Part shown: piece after piece, positions 1 to 12,222 of the stretch | Layout of the letters: every line of letters begins with the position of its first letter | Numbering within the stretch: the first letter of the stretch is position 1 | Assembly (NCBI GenBank): GCA_034770075.1 | Contig: CM068385.1 | Location: 56,428,746-56,492,745, forward strand | Source: Aralia elata | Lineage: Eukaryota; Streptophyta; Magnoliopsida; Apiales; Araliaceae | DNA length: 64,000 nt | Direction of reading: 5' to 3' | Notes under the pieces: generated by a model | Databases searched by the model: none | What the model was told of the DNA's origin: nothing | The model's input: the letters and a program-made list of their open reading frames with translations, nothing else | Made by a program: the position numbers and the translations under genes

Positions 1-832
1 GCTCGTGGCCAGCGCCTAGCCAGTGCCTTAGGCGCTCGGCCTGAGTCTCCAACCCGTTTTGCTTCCCGGAATGCTCTGTTTTGGTGTTCTAGACCTATCT
101 TGCTTCCAATTACCATAACTCCCTCAATACACGTTCAAATTGGTCCGTTCCGGACTCTATGGACTCCTAAGACATAGGGATACAACATATCAAAAAGTTA
201 GAGTTAACCATTAATATTAACATGGCCAAATCTTAGGCCAAAGTATCAACTCATGTTATATTTTCGTGTTCTTGGTGTTCTTCGTGTTCTTCACAAAAAT
301 CTTCACCAAATCTTCGTTTTAACTTCTTTTTACTCCATTCCAACTGGGTTAAACTCATAACCCATGAAAGTACAACATTATAATAACAAATAAATTAACC
401 AAACAACAAATCAAAGCTACATGTCCTCTAAATCATCCAAAAGTCCAAGTTCTTCATGTTCTTCATCCTTTAAGCATGGGTTCGTATTTTTCTTCGTTTT
501 TGTTCCACTTTAATGTTATTAATGGCTTAACAGGTCTCTTGACAACATTATTAAGCAACCCCAACCAACAACAACAACAAAAATCGCAAGAAAACTCAAA
601 ACCCATCACAAAAGCTTGAAAAGCTTACAAAACTCAAAAATGGGGAGAGAGAAGGTTTGAAGAGGATGACTACCTCTTGAATGGTTCTTCTTGATGCTAC
701 TGGACTCTACAAGAGCTTGAAGCTCTCCCTCTTTCCTCTCCTTGGCCTCCCGAGCTCCTCCTTCTTCTCCTCTTCTTTCTCCCGCATGCTTCTTCTTCTC
801 TTCTTGTTCTTGTTCTTCTTCTTTATTTCCTG

Positions 833-863
833 CAACTCTCTCTCTCTCCCTCTCTCTCTCTCT
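833..863. repeat. CT-rich microsatellite in R1
   Basis: A nearly pure CT tract with two short interruptions. On the minus strand it is a GA tract inside the LTR, where such tracts often lie in transcribed leader sequence. It creates a spurious Arg/Glu-rich reading frame. Confidence 0.85.
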
Positions 864-1977
864 AAAATCTGCAGAACTTGGAGGGAATGGATGGAATGGG
901 AGAGTGGGGGAGTAATTTTGGGAGAATGAAGGGAGTGGGTTGGGTGCTCCATAAAGCTTGCCGGCTAGCCTCTCCCTCCTTGCATTTGATTGGTCTAAAA
1001 TTAGGGGTTGGTTCCCCCTTGGAGTAACAAGCCAAAATAAATACCCAAATACACAAAAATATATCCGAAAACTCCCACTTTTGTACCAAAACTGGTAAAT
1101 AACCCTGCCCAAAATTAAAATGGGTACTCCCATAAATATTGGGACGCATAAAAATAATTATTGTGGGATTTGTCCAAATATTCGGAACACCCATATCATA
1201 CATTTCGAATACGGATAAAATTACGTATCAGCTCAAATAAAATTTCAGACACTTGAAAAAATTATTCGTACGCATACACGTATTTATGAAATTATTCAAC
1301 ATAAAAAAAAAATAAAAATTTTATGGCGTGAATAGTGTCTCGGGAAACGTGCCCCGTGAATAGTGATTTTGCGATCTTTCGCAAAATCAATTATTCATTC
1401 CTACGATTCAATAAGGCATAAAACTTCATACATTGACATCATCCGGGTTATAAAATAACCTTAAAACACGTCACATAAAAATAATATTTAATCCATTTAA
1501 TTATATTAATAAACCCAAATTACAAGGGTATTCATGATTCGTGATCGCTACTCTTCACGATTAACTCTCCATAATCATATATACATCAACATATACATAT
1601 CCCACCCATATTTTGGGTTAGCGCCTTTACAACAAATAACTCGTTCAATAATATTATCCTTCAACTATTTTTTTTTTAATCCAATAAATAGTACTCTAGC
1701 GATATTTCTTGAAACCACCAAATTAGCTTATACGAACGCTTTCATACATACCAATAATCGCCTACGCATAATCTAGGTCATAATATAACCTTTAAACGCT
1801 TAGCACATAATATTATTAATAAAAGTCTATTTTATTCAATAATATCCATAATCTCGAATTACCAAGCTACCCACGGCTCGCGATCGTTACAATAATTAAC
1901 TATTAACTCATTCATTCTGAATCTATGTATATATTTTACATTTATGTATATATACATATTAAGCTCACTAAATAAAT

Positions 1978-1986
<9 letters not shown>

Positions 1987-2017
<31 letters not shown>
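1987..2017. repeat. AT dinucleotide microsatellite in R1
   Basis: About 15 consecutive AT units preceded by a short AC run. Such tracts are common in AT-rich LTRs and likely to vary in length. Confidence 0.9.
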
Positions 2018-2018
<1 letters not shown>

Positions 2019-2107
2019 CACATATATATGCAAACTCGAATCATGATAAGAATTATTCGATATCAAATTCTTATTATAATTATTCTCGAAAAATCCGGGT
2101 TGTCACA

Positions 2108-3753
2108 GTTTCTCCACTTCACTTCTGACTTCTTTGAACCTTTCAAATAATTTTAGATTTGTATTTCATCAAATACATATATCCGAATCTCGAATGATCA
2201 TCAGTGAAAGTACTGAAATAATAATGCCCTCCTCGTGCATCTATTGTCATAGGTCTACATACATCTATGTGTACTAACTCTAACAATCCTGCAACTTTTT
2301 CTCCATGTCCACTAAATGGAGATTTAGTCATCTTTCCCATGAGACAAGATTCACAAGTTGGATATGATTCAAATCAAATGGCTCTAAAAGCCCATCTTTA
2401 TGCAACTTGTTTAGTCTTGTTTCATTTATATGACCGAGTCTGCAATGCCATACAAAGGTATGATTCACATCATCTCTTTTTCTTTTATTAGTTTGTTCAA
2501 TTTGTAAAATATTTTCATGTAAGTCAAGTACGTAAAGACCATCAATTAATCTACCAGTTCCATTCAAAACAGTGTCATTATAAATAGAACAACTATTGTT
2601 CTTTATTATAATATTAAAACCTTCCTTGTCCAACAATGGAATTGAAATAATGTTTCTAATAAGAACTGGAACATAATAACAACTTATTAAATTAATTGAT
2701 TTACCAGAAGGCAGTGCTAAACAATAAGTTTCTACAAATAATGCAACAACCTTTGCTCCATTCCCCACACGCAGGGTGATTCTCCTTTGTTCAGCTTAGT
2801 CCCTACAAAGAATTGCGTATGTAAGACCCACAGCCGGTATCTAATACCCAAGTAGAACTTTGACTTACAGAAAGATTTATTTCAATCATGAACAAACCTG
2901 TATCTGTAGCTGAAGTTGAAGTTTCTCCAAGCTTCATTTGCTTCTGCTTTGCAAGATACTCCTTGCAATTTCTCTTCCAATGTCTAGGCTTATTGCAGTG
3001 GAAGCAAACTCATTTGCTATCAGCATCAACCTTTTTCTTGTCCTTAGGTTTCGCCTTTCCTTTTGCCTTCTTGGGATTTTTCTTCTTTTTAGAAGATCCT
3101 TTGGCCCTCTTCCGCTTCTTGGAAGAATCGTCTACAAGTAAGACTTGGTCTTTCTTTATTGGAAAATGACTCTCAGTAGTTTTCGACACGTTAAGCAATT
3201 CAGGCAAGCTGACATCAAGCTTATTCATGTGAAAGTTCACAACAAATTGTGAAAAGGAGTCTGGGAGTGACTATAAGATCAGATCTTGGCTCAACTCACC
3301 ATCCATGATAAAACCCAGCTGTCCCAACTGTTCAATCAGATTGATCGTCTTTAGGACATGTGTCTGCACTGTAGTACTATCGGTCATCCTAGATCGGAAG
3401 AGCGCTTTAGATATTTTATATCTAGCCGACCTATTTTTCTCACCATACAAATCTTGTAGGTGCAACAACATAGTAGGAGCATCCATTTTCTCATGTTGAC
3501 GCTGTAACTCGTTACTCATGGATGCTCATATGATGTATTGAGCCACATGTGAATCATCCTGCCACTTTCTAAAAGTAGCAAGCTCTTTCTCAGAGGCATC
3601 TTCTGCAACTGTTACATGAACAGGTGAGTTAAGGACATATGCCAGCTTTTCAGCTGTGAGAACTATTCTCAGATTCCTTAACCAATCCATATAATTTGGT
3701 CTGGTTAATTTGTTAGTATCAAGTATGCTTCGCAATGATAGTGAATTAGCCAT
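2108..3753 (-). pseudogene. gag-pol: R2 gag-protease-integrase (N-terminal part), broken
   Basis: Translation begins at ATG 3753 (MANSLSLRSIL...), collinear with the R9 start. Domains in order: UBN2-type Gag (3753 to about 3010), CCHC zinc knuckle (about 3009-2965), protease with a DTG triad in the WVLDTG context (about 2855), GAG-pre-integrase (WHCRLGH...) and the start of the integrase core (HIDVCRP... about 2270), ending at 2108. Breaks: in-frame TGA at 3528-3526 and TAG at 3273-3271 (CAG in R9), TGA at 3012-3010 just before the knuckle, a frameshift after the protease, and a one-base deletion near 2375. The protein would have packaged, processed and integrated the copia RNA/cDNA. It cannot be made in this copy. 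Confidence 0.9.
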
Positions 3754-3964
3754 TTGTAAAATTCTGCAGGTGAAATTTAATTAACAACATTAACATGCAT
3801 TCTTTTATTAATCACCAAATTAATTTAGGTCTTTACTAAAATAGTGTCTCCCACTATTTTCTTCAAACTATATAACCCTCTTCATATATAGTTCGACAGA
3901 TCTTGTATTTGTAACTTTATAAAATCTGCTTAGCGAGAAAGGATCCAATTGCAATAAATATATA

Positions 3965-4258
3965 ACCTTGTGTGTGCACAACAAACTACATTTTTATTCA
4001 TAAGGTAGACAACTTTTGTCGATTACATCTCCATGTAACTCCTTTATATTTTGCCTCTTAGATTATAATGGTCAAGTGTGCACATCCGAACTAAAATAAT
4101 CTAAGTTAAGTCAAACCCATCATTTCCATATAAGTGAAGAGAAAAATACAGTCATTGTGTGTGCACAACAAAACGGTATTGTTCAATTCCTTATATACAT
4201 CCAATGTAATAAAGCAACATCTCAAATATTTAATACTTGCCTTGTGTGTGCACAACAA
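3965..4258 (-). repeat. Triplicated leader motif in R2
   Basis: TTGTTGTGCACACACAA (minus strand; TTGTGTGTGCACAACAA on plus) occurs at about 3968, 4155 and 4240. The same motif occurs three times in the corresponding part of the R9 leader, once in a mutated form. Each copy is nearly self-complementary around GTGCAC. Confidence 0.8.
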
Positions 4259-5229
4259 ACTCATATTAAATATTCAATACTCTATCGTTTTACCATGCTA
4301 GAAGGCTACGTTCGACATTCTCCAATGTCTTTGAACGCAATCAACTTAATATATTATCTTTTGAGGATTTTGTTATTAATTGTATCATCTGGTTTAGCGC
4401 GCATGCAAATATATATATAGAAATACGTGTCATATTAAACATACATCAACATGTATAATAATATATTTACTATATTAGCATGCATTTATAGAATACTATA
4501 TTCTATTCGGGATGATTATGCACTTAATTCTAATTTGGTTCATTAGAGCCACCATGAACCAAAAGGTCAAACTTATGGTGCAAGAATAAAATTTGAATAT
4601 AACTATTACATTCAATCCGGGCTTCATTACAAACGGGTCTTCAATGCTTCTGCTCTTCAGCTCCAATTTCTTGAGTAATTCTATAATAATCCTATTACAA
4701 ACTATTTTTCATAAAACAAAAACCTTAATCAGTAGTCAAGGGGAAGTACATAGGAGGGAGATAGAATTTACATAAGAAAATTAGATAGGCGAGGTACGCA
4801 GACCCTATTTATAAAACCACATTCATTCAAGCATCCATTAAAATTAAATTCAATCGCATTGGTCAAAGGTCCATAATCATCCCCTTTATTATCATACATG
4901 TCATCACATGTATTAATAAAAGATTAATCAGACATGTCATCACATGTATTAAAATATATTCATCTAATCAAAATAACATTCAATATATATATTGATATCA
5001 TTTAATGGACAATATTAGTTAGCATAAAATCTAATTTTGGATCAAAATAAACTCTTTTATTTTAATCCAAATTAAATCAAAATAAACTATTTATTTTAAT
5101 TTAATATGGAATCCCATTCTAAATAAAATAAACATCTTTATTTTAGTCCAATTCCAAATCAGAAATAAACTCCTTTATTTTAATTGAGAATTTTTCAAAA
5201 TTTGCACAAAACGAACTAATCAGGCTTTC

Positions 5230-5372
5230 ATGCGCCGCGGCTCACAAAGAGCGCGCCGCGACTCATGGAATTGAATATCGCGGCTTTCAAGAAGAAACAT
5301 AGAGCCGCAGCTCAAAGATTGGAGCACCGCGGCCCTCGCCATGCGCCGCGGCTCGCACAAACGTGCGCCCAC
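5230..5372 (-). repeat. GC-rich palindromic repeat cluster in R2 leader
   Basis: Six diverged copies of a CGCCGCGGCTC-like motif every 20-26 bp stand out from the AT-rich surroundings (about 5232, 5254, 5278, 5303, 5326, 5343). CCGCGG is self-complementary. The cluster occupies the same leader position as the GCGCAGCTGCGC palindromes of R9. Confidence 0.75.
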
Positions 5373-5530
5373 AAGCTTCTGTCCGTTCCCCTAGTTTTTC
5401 CAAATTGCGATTTTTGTCCTTTGTTCCATAAAACATGATTTTATACCAATAAATATGCCCAAATAAATTGTTTTAAACACATATCAACATATACATCGAA
5501 TCAAAACAATTAATAATTTGCATAAGGATG

Positions 5531-5542
5531 ACTCTAATGCCA
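5531..5542 (-). other. R2 primer-binding site (degenerate)
   Basis: The minus strand reads TGGCATTAGAGT one base after the LTR end. The intact R9 copy is TGGTATCAGAGC, complementary to the 3' end of initiator methionine tRNA, so this copy has three changes. Confidence 0.75.
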
Positions 5543-5957
5543 CTGTTGGTTTGCAAAAACAAGATCAAAGCATACAATCTAATTGAAACGCAACGGAAAC
5601 ATGCGATAAAGCAATTTAAATTTTTTCTACAATCCCAAGAATCACCTTATGCAATATTATTAATTAAACAACAACGAAGAAAGAAGAAATTATACTTTTG
5701 CAGATTCAACCTTTGAACAGCTACAAGTTCACCTCCTTCACTCCTTCGCGTTCTTCTCCAATTCATCGAATCAAATGTTCGTTACAATAGTGTGCAACGC
5801 CTAAGAGGTGATCCACCAAGAGTATATTGATTGAAGAAGATGAGTTTAGGTTCTACTAGACCTTGAGTGGCTAACTCTAGTTTTCTCTCCTAACTATTTA
5901 GGGTATTGAGAATACTTGCAAAATTGCATTAGTCTATCCCACAATAAGACTTCTCCT

Positions 5958-5965
5958 ATTTATAG
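5958..5965 (-). promoter_or_regulatory. TATA box of R2 LTR
   Basis: TATAAATA on the minus strand, in the context TCTATAAATAGG, matches the position and sequence of the R9 LTR TATA box. Transcription would start about 30 bases further left. Confidence 0.7.
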
Positions 5966-6029
5966 ACCAACCCTATTTCTAAACCTTTTAGAAATTAGGG
6001 TTTTATATAATTCCCAATCTAATTAGGAA

Positions 6030-6030
6030 T

Positions 6031-6095
<65 letters not shown>

Positions 6096-6110
6096 TAACA
6101 ATAATAATAA
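6030..6110. repeat. AAT trinucleotide microsatellite in R2 LTR
   Basis: About 25 AAT/TAA units with two AAC interruptions near the end. A shorter version (ATT)n is present at the equivalent LTR position in R9 (about 51708-51728 and 58770-58797), so the tract has expanded in R2. Confidence 0.9.
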
Positions 6111-6765
6111 GATGACTACTCTTATTAGTTTATAATTTAGTATTTCTCCAAATACTTAATTATAAATATTAAGCTATTTAATTTATTCCACTAATAAATT
6201 AAATACACTTAATTTATTATTATTAAGTCAATCACTTCTAAAATCATATTTCACTCTTTTAATTGTGTGACCCTCTAGGTTCAATATTAAGCCGGTAAGT
6301 AAAATAAATAAATTAGAATCATTCTAATATTATTTATAATTAATTAAACTCCTTTAATTCAAATTTAAATAAATAATATTTATTCTACATCATGAGTGAC
6401 ACCTTATAAATAATGTATCATGACTATCCGGATAATATGAATTCAACGTTCAATCATAAAGAATTATCAGAATGAATACAAAGAACCTATTCTGTGAATA
6501 GTTACCGCACAATTCAATTCTTCTACCATGCAATGTCCTGATCAAACAAAAAACATGGAATTACTATCAAGTTTTATTTATTTGATCATATGTATTTCAA
6601 TTCTAAAATGCAAAACTCCAGTTAATGTAATAACCAGGAATTTCAAGTCACTTTATATGTATATGAATTATTGATATTTAAAATTTTGTGTTATATAGTG
6701 ATTTAATATGTGATAACATATGTGAAGTAGTGTATGGTTAAATAAATATATATACTATAGTTATG

Positions 6766-6790
6766 GATATATATATATATATATATATAT
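6766..6790. repeat. TA dinucleotide microsatellite in R3 LTR
   Basis: About 12 AT/TA units near the beginning of the LTR. Confidence 0.85.
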
Positions 6791-8689
6791 CATTAAAAAA
6801 GAAAGCTTCATAACCTAATTATACATTAGGTGAGATAATTAAATAACCTAAGGGTTATGGTAATAATGAATAGTTAGTATCTAATATTTATACTAACTTA
6901 AGTGAGTAATTTTATTATTGCAAGTGATTAATAATTTTAAACCTAATTATAGTAAACCTAATTAGGTTACAAGTTAAAGAGTTATGCGTAAGTAATTAAA
7001 TTCCATAAGATTGGGAAAAGAAACCCTAAATAAACAATTAGGGTAATAAATATTAAAATTGTTAAACTATGTTTATTACATAGCCCAAAACAATTAAATG
7101 AGAAGCCCAAAAGAAATAAAATGCAAACCAATACTTAGCCCACCTGATTAAGGGTATTTTAGACTTTTGATTTATCAAATTTGTGCATTAAAATAAATGC
7201 AAAATGAAGGGGATAATGGGGCATGGGGGACCGGCCCTATTAGGCCTTTTAAGGCAATAATATTATGCAAATCAAGTTCCTTAATTAGTAACTCTTACAT
7301 CAAGTACAAGTGTGTCCATCTCCCATTGGTAGGAAATCTACTTAGCACTTTTAATGATATAAAGAGATAAGGCAAAGCTTTTTATCTAAGGGACAACAAA
7401 GATATGGGAGATATTAGTTATTCTCCTATTTGTATCTAACTATATTGCAAGATACATTCTTTAATAACCACATTTCATTTTCTCTTCATTTTTCTCCTAT
7501 TCTTCTTCTTTTATTTTTCTCCCAAGCTAGCAAAATACAAAGAGAGAAAAGAAAGAGAGGAGTTCGGTTCTTGAGGGGAAGAAGAGGGGTGCTAGCTTGA
7601 TTGGTGTACCCTAAGTTCATATCTTACTTGGTAGATCAAGGAAGGTTGCTACTAGAATAATGTATAACCTAAATCTTCATTTCCTTCTTCTATTTGGTGT
7701 TATAGCAAGATTTGATGGGGTTATGAACTAATACCCAAGATACCCTAGTTCTACATATCATCATGTATGGAACTAAGTATCTTGAGTGTTAGATCAAAGA
7801 TTTAGAGGAAGAAAGTGAGCATATGTTCTCCTAGGGGTGAAACCTTAGTTTTCCTTCCACTAAATCTTATGTAACTCAAGTTTTACAACTTGGATTTGTG
7901 ATCCGTCGAAAAGGAGTGCTAGATATATGAGTTAGTTAGTAAACTCAAATGGTAGAACACAAATCCAATAAGTTTTGAAGCCTTGGGGGCTGTTTTTCCA
8001 AAAAAGTCCAGCTATAGAACTTAAAGCTTTAAAACCCTAAAAGCCTGTTCTTCCTATTTTTCCAAAGGCTATTTTGGCCAGTTATGTGTCTTTTAAAAAT
8101 CTGGAAAATATCACAGAGGTACCTTAAGAAGTTATCTATAGGTAGGAGAAAAATGTTTCGATGTGTGGTTTGTGAGTAATGACTTTTACCGTGAAGGACT
8201 CCTAAATATGCTTACCCGGATTCTTCATTGTGTATACCTTGGAAAAATCTGAAATTTTGACAGTAAGTTTATATATGTTATGAGAGTGTACCCTTAAAGT
8301 TTTAGAATGTTCTGAGCAAAACTCGATTTATGAAAAATGTAAAAAGATTCGGAGGTTTTGAGTACTTTAAAAATAGTAAATCACTTTTTACAATTCTAGG
8401 AAAATTTGTGAATCATTATTAGGTCATATACTATTCAGATCCAGAAGATAATAATTTTCAAAACTTGTTTGCTATTTTTCATAATAATGTTATAGTTATG
8501 GTTAAAAGGAAATAAATGGTTAAATGATGTCATAAATGAGAAAAATAGGATGTTAAAGCTTAGGTACTCCTATTATAGTGTAATCTGACCTATGTGAGGT
8601 ATTATGGTAATCTATTATGAAAAATAATATTTATGACCTTTTATGGGTATTAAATAAGTTGTTTAATAAAGGGTAAAACAATTAAAATA

Positions 8690-9250
8690 AATTATTTATT
8701 CGCCTAATAACTTATTAAAATATTACTATGATATTTGTAATATAAGAATTTGATATTTTTAAGTAAATAAAAATATATTAAGATTAAAACTTTATGAAAA
8801 TATTATTGAATGGTTAAAAATATTTGATTTAAGCATTAATAGATGATTAAAATATTATTAAATGGCTAATAATATTAGATTAAAATATTATTAATAATAT
8901 GAGATTAAAATATTATTAAAAGATTAATTATGTTAGATTAAAGTATTATTGGATGATAAAATATTATTAAGTGAATAATAATATTCGAAATTAAATAAAA
9001 TGTTTATTAAAAATGTAATAACATTAGTAAAGGAATAAAATATTATTAGATGATTAATAATATTTATAAATGAATAAATATTATAATTGATTAATAATAA
9101 TAAAGAATAGTAAAGTATTAAAATATTATTAAGATATTAATAATATTAGTAAACGAATAAAAGTATTATTAGTGGACTAATAATACTAAGAGGTGAATTA
9201 AATATTATCAAGATTAATAATATTAAGTGAATTAAAGGTAGTTGTTATTT
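8690..9250. repeat. AT-rich degenerate inverted-repeat array in R3 LTR
   Basis: More than a dozen alternating AATATTATTA and TAATAATATT blocks spaced about 20-45 bp. Adjacent blocks are mutually complementary, so single strands could fold into many short hairpins. The same type of array is present in the R7 LTR (about 42830-43215). Confidence 0.7.
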
Positions 9251-12222
9251 AATAGTAATATTATCAAGGCATGATAATATTGCTAAGAACTAAATGCAAT
9301 ATGTAATATCTATGTGATTACCTAATGTAATGTTATGCTATGGCTAATTGAAAGATTAACTATAGGTCTCTCAAAGGAAGATAATTAAATTGTCTAGTGG
9401 ATAGAATTTCATTGCGTAACAGTAGCCTACAAACGAGGCAAGTTTCTTATCCTTACTTATATTTTATTGAGCAAGTTTCCTATCCTTACATATATTTTAT
9501 TGAGCAAGTTCCTTAACCCTACTCAAATTATATTCGAGCAGGATATTATTGTATTGCAAGTTATTTATTTAAGCTTGAACCTTATTTCCAAACATGCTTT
9601 AAGTGGTTTAATTACTTTACAATTATTTCACATCTATGATATTTATTGATACTCGCACTTGGTGCACTTGGGTTCGTACAGTCTTGGACTAGTACATTAT
9701 TCAAAGTTCTATAATTCATGAACTGTTTAAGATTGAGTCTGAACCTTCGTTCGGTCAGACAATTGCATGAAATTTTTATAAAAGCTATCCAGGTCAATTG
9801 ATGGTATGGATTCTTAGACTGAAGTGAATACCTCTTTTATTAGAAGAGAGTACCCCACGTATCTAATATAAGATATAAACAATAGAGTTGAATGTTATGC
9901 ATATACATAGCGTACGCGAGGCTGATCCCCTCAAGTACATATTTTGTAGCCAGTAACCAAAGGGTCAATCAGCTATTGATTCCATTGGAAGATTATTGTT
10001 CAAAGAGTCTACTTGACTATCATTTATTCTAAAAGTAGTTATTATTCCTACTTCCGATATTCATATTGTTGAATTCCTTTTTATATTCCGTTCATCATGA
10101 TATATCCTTTATTGTTATATTTAAACTTGCTGAGCAAACTAGTTGCTCATCCTTGCTGTAATAGCCAGAACATTAAGTCATATTGTAAATGAATATATTA
10201 ATTAAATATTAATGTTATTGAAAATTTTGTGGCATATAAGGAATGATCTATGTGGCTAATTGTTAGTTAAAGGAGGTCTCACTAATAGTTATTCAATTTA
10301 GTGGACTAACCTAGGAATTTTATTATCAAACAATTGATAAGACAATGAGTTAATTAAATATTCAATTCAATTGAATATAGTAAGTAAATGAAATTGTAAA
10401 TTAATTAATATGGGTATTAATTAATGAGAATTGTGTGAAATATGAATAATAAACTTTAATGGTCCAATTAGTAAGAAAACACTAATGGGCTAGCCTAATG
10501 GATTAATTAACCAAGCTCACTCAATCAATTGGACATGGACTTAGATAAATAATGTATGGACTAACTAAATTAGCCCAATATCTAATTAAATTAGCAGTCC
10601 AAGAAGCAATGTAAAAATCTTGACAAACTAGTAGCCCAAATAGAGAAAAAGGGAGCCCAAATGTATTTAAACAAAGCCCAAATTGTGAGCCCACTTGGAA
10701 GATATTATGAGCAACTTGTTAATTTCATTAATGTAATAAAAGAAAAAGGGGAAATGGGACATATAGGGAGGGGGCTGCCGAAATTATAGGGGGTGAGTTG
10801 TCAAGTAGTTGCTAAGCTTGCTTGTAAGATTAAAGAAAAGAAGTACAAGTGTAATTAATGCCCATCACCAAGTTGTCAAGCTTTGTACTTGCTAATAATG
10901 CTAATATGGATAGATACAATACATGAATCTATAGATTTTGTAAGTAAGTAATTAGTGTAAAACCAAAAGCAATGTTCATCTTCTTTGTTGCAAAGTTGGG
11001 AAGAAAACTAGTGAGAGAAAGTAGAGAGAATACTTTGAGAAAGGGAGTCCTTGTGAGGGGAAAGAGGAGAAGGGTTGCTGCCATACAGAAGGGAAGGAAG
11101 AGAGCTTGTGAATGCCATTAAGTTTCATCTCATACTTTGGTAAGCAAAGGAGGAGAGCAATCAAGCTAAGAAGGTATACTAACTAACCTAAAAACCCTAG
11201 AAAACCCTAATCTTGCTTTTCATTTTAATTTTATGGTAGAAAGTTATCATCATGGTTTTTAAATATTTAGAATCATGATAAATATGTCTATGTTTGATGA
11301 TATGTGGTTTGGTATATGATGGTATGGGTTGGTGTAGAAAAATTAAACTAGAAGCTTGAAAACCTTTTTACCGACGCACAAACCATAACTTGTTGGAATA
11401 AATTATGTATTTCGAAATCCATACATGCTATTGTTGATTTTTTTTTTCTGAGTTTTAAGGGGTAAGTTAGAAAAAGAACCTCGTTGGAATCATTGAAAAA
11501 GAAGTTAAAATGAGAGAGTTATGTAATTTTTACCAAAATACGTGACTATCATAGGGCTGTGCAGAATAGTCCACTTCCGGGCCACTTCCAGTGGTCCAAA
11601 CTTGTCCAAATTTGGTGTTTGATGATGGAAAATTGTAGTTCAGAAAGATACGAATCCAAAGGTACTGACTGGACCCTTATACAAGTTGTAGATTTCATTT
11701 TATGAGCATTTCTGTAAGGGACCTTAAAACTGGAAACGGGATAAAACCCGCTGACCCCTAGTTCCCGTGCACTGTTTCGAACCCTTAGAAAGTGCAATAA
11801 ATTCCAATCTTTTTACCGCTGAAACTATAGGAGGTTACGTACCACCTGTCCAAAATTGGTCGAATTTCGACTTGTAATAAAGAAACTACGGTTAAAATAA
11901 AAACATAGAGTTTTCCGACGAAAACGGCTAAAATTGGAGTTCTATAAATGCGATGACCACGAAAGTTTAACTGGGAGTACTTGTTAATATGTGTAAGATG
12001 CTATCAAAAATTTGGAGTCATCGGAGTTGTGTAAGATAGTGATCATTTTTCTTAGTTTCGAAAGTTAAAAACGGACATGTGAACAATGTTAAAAGAAATT
12101 AAAAATTTTATAAGGAAAGTATTTTTGAGTTTAGAATATATGTTCATATGTGTGGCAAGACTTGGAGAAAATAAGAATCGATCGATAAAAGAGATTGAAT
12201 CATTTTAAGAATGCAGGCTTCC

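Larger units (their letters stand above)
1..2107 (-). repeat. R1: LTR of a Ty3/gypsy-type element, 5' end (incomplete)
   Basis: On the minus strand the sequence opens at 2107 with TGTGACAACCC, a usual start for plant gypsy LTRs, and it abuts the interrupted integrase of R2 exactly. No LTR end, primer site or coding domain appears before the window edge, so the LTR is longer than 2.1 kb. The expected TSD in R2 would be gtttc (2108-2112), but the partner lies outside. Reading frames here are low-complexity (CT-rich or AT-rich) and resemble no protein. The gypsy assignment rests on the terminus and length only. Confidence 0.65.
3754..5530 (-). other. R2 untranslated leader between primer site and gag
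   Basis: This 1.8-kb stretch has no supported gene. It aligns by eye with the leader of R9 (52307-53998), including long near-identical runs such as the segment at 4005-4120 against 53640-53765. A splice-acceptor-like ctgcag lies just 5' of the gag ATG on the minus strand (about 3766-3771), as in R9. The conservation suggests RNA-level functions such as packaging, dimerisation or translation control, by analogy with BARE-type leaders. Confidence 0.75.
2108..6625 (-). mobile_element. R2: Ty1/copia element, 5' portion, minus strand
   Basis: Read on the minus strand the order is 5' LTR (6625 to 5544, cut by R3), mutated primer site, 1.8-kb leader, gag, zinc knuckle, protease, pre-integrase and the first part of integrase, cut at 2108 by R1. 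It is homologous along its length to R9 and belongs to the same or a sister family. The LTR size seen in R9 (1.8 kb) and the leader of about 1.7 kb resemble the Angela/BARE group, but that is an inference. The rest of pol and the 3' LTR should lie left of the window beyond R1. Confidence 0.85.
5544..6625 (-). repeat. R2 5' LTR, 3' portion, interrupted by R3
   Basis: On the minus strand the LTR ends ...CAAACCAACA at 5544 beside the primer site. It is similar through its length to the R9 LTR, including the run ending in GTGCGGTAACTATT. At 6625 it is cut by R3. The remaining 0.7 kb of this LTR should reappear to the right of the window beyond R3, R4 and R7. Confidence 0.85.
6626..10156 (+). repeat. 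R3: gypsy-type LTR, 5' part, cut by R4
   Basis: It starts TGTAATAACC at 6626 inside the R2 LTR and runs 3.5 kb until R4 interrupts it. It is related to the R7 LTR: both share the ttggatttgtgatcc segment (about 7884 and 42360), the Tekay-like LTR tail boxes and the AT-rich array. A ggctgatcccctc box lies at about 9923 and a stem-loop at 10132-10148. The internal part of R3 is not in the window. No gene is supported across this stretch. Confidence 0.8.

Noticed and set aside
606..1133. A 175-codon minus-strand frame in R1
   Set aside because: It is dominated by a GA microsatellite (Arg/Glu runs) and low-complexity sequence inside an LTR, and matches no domain.
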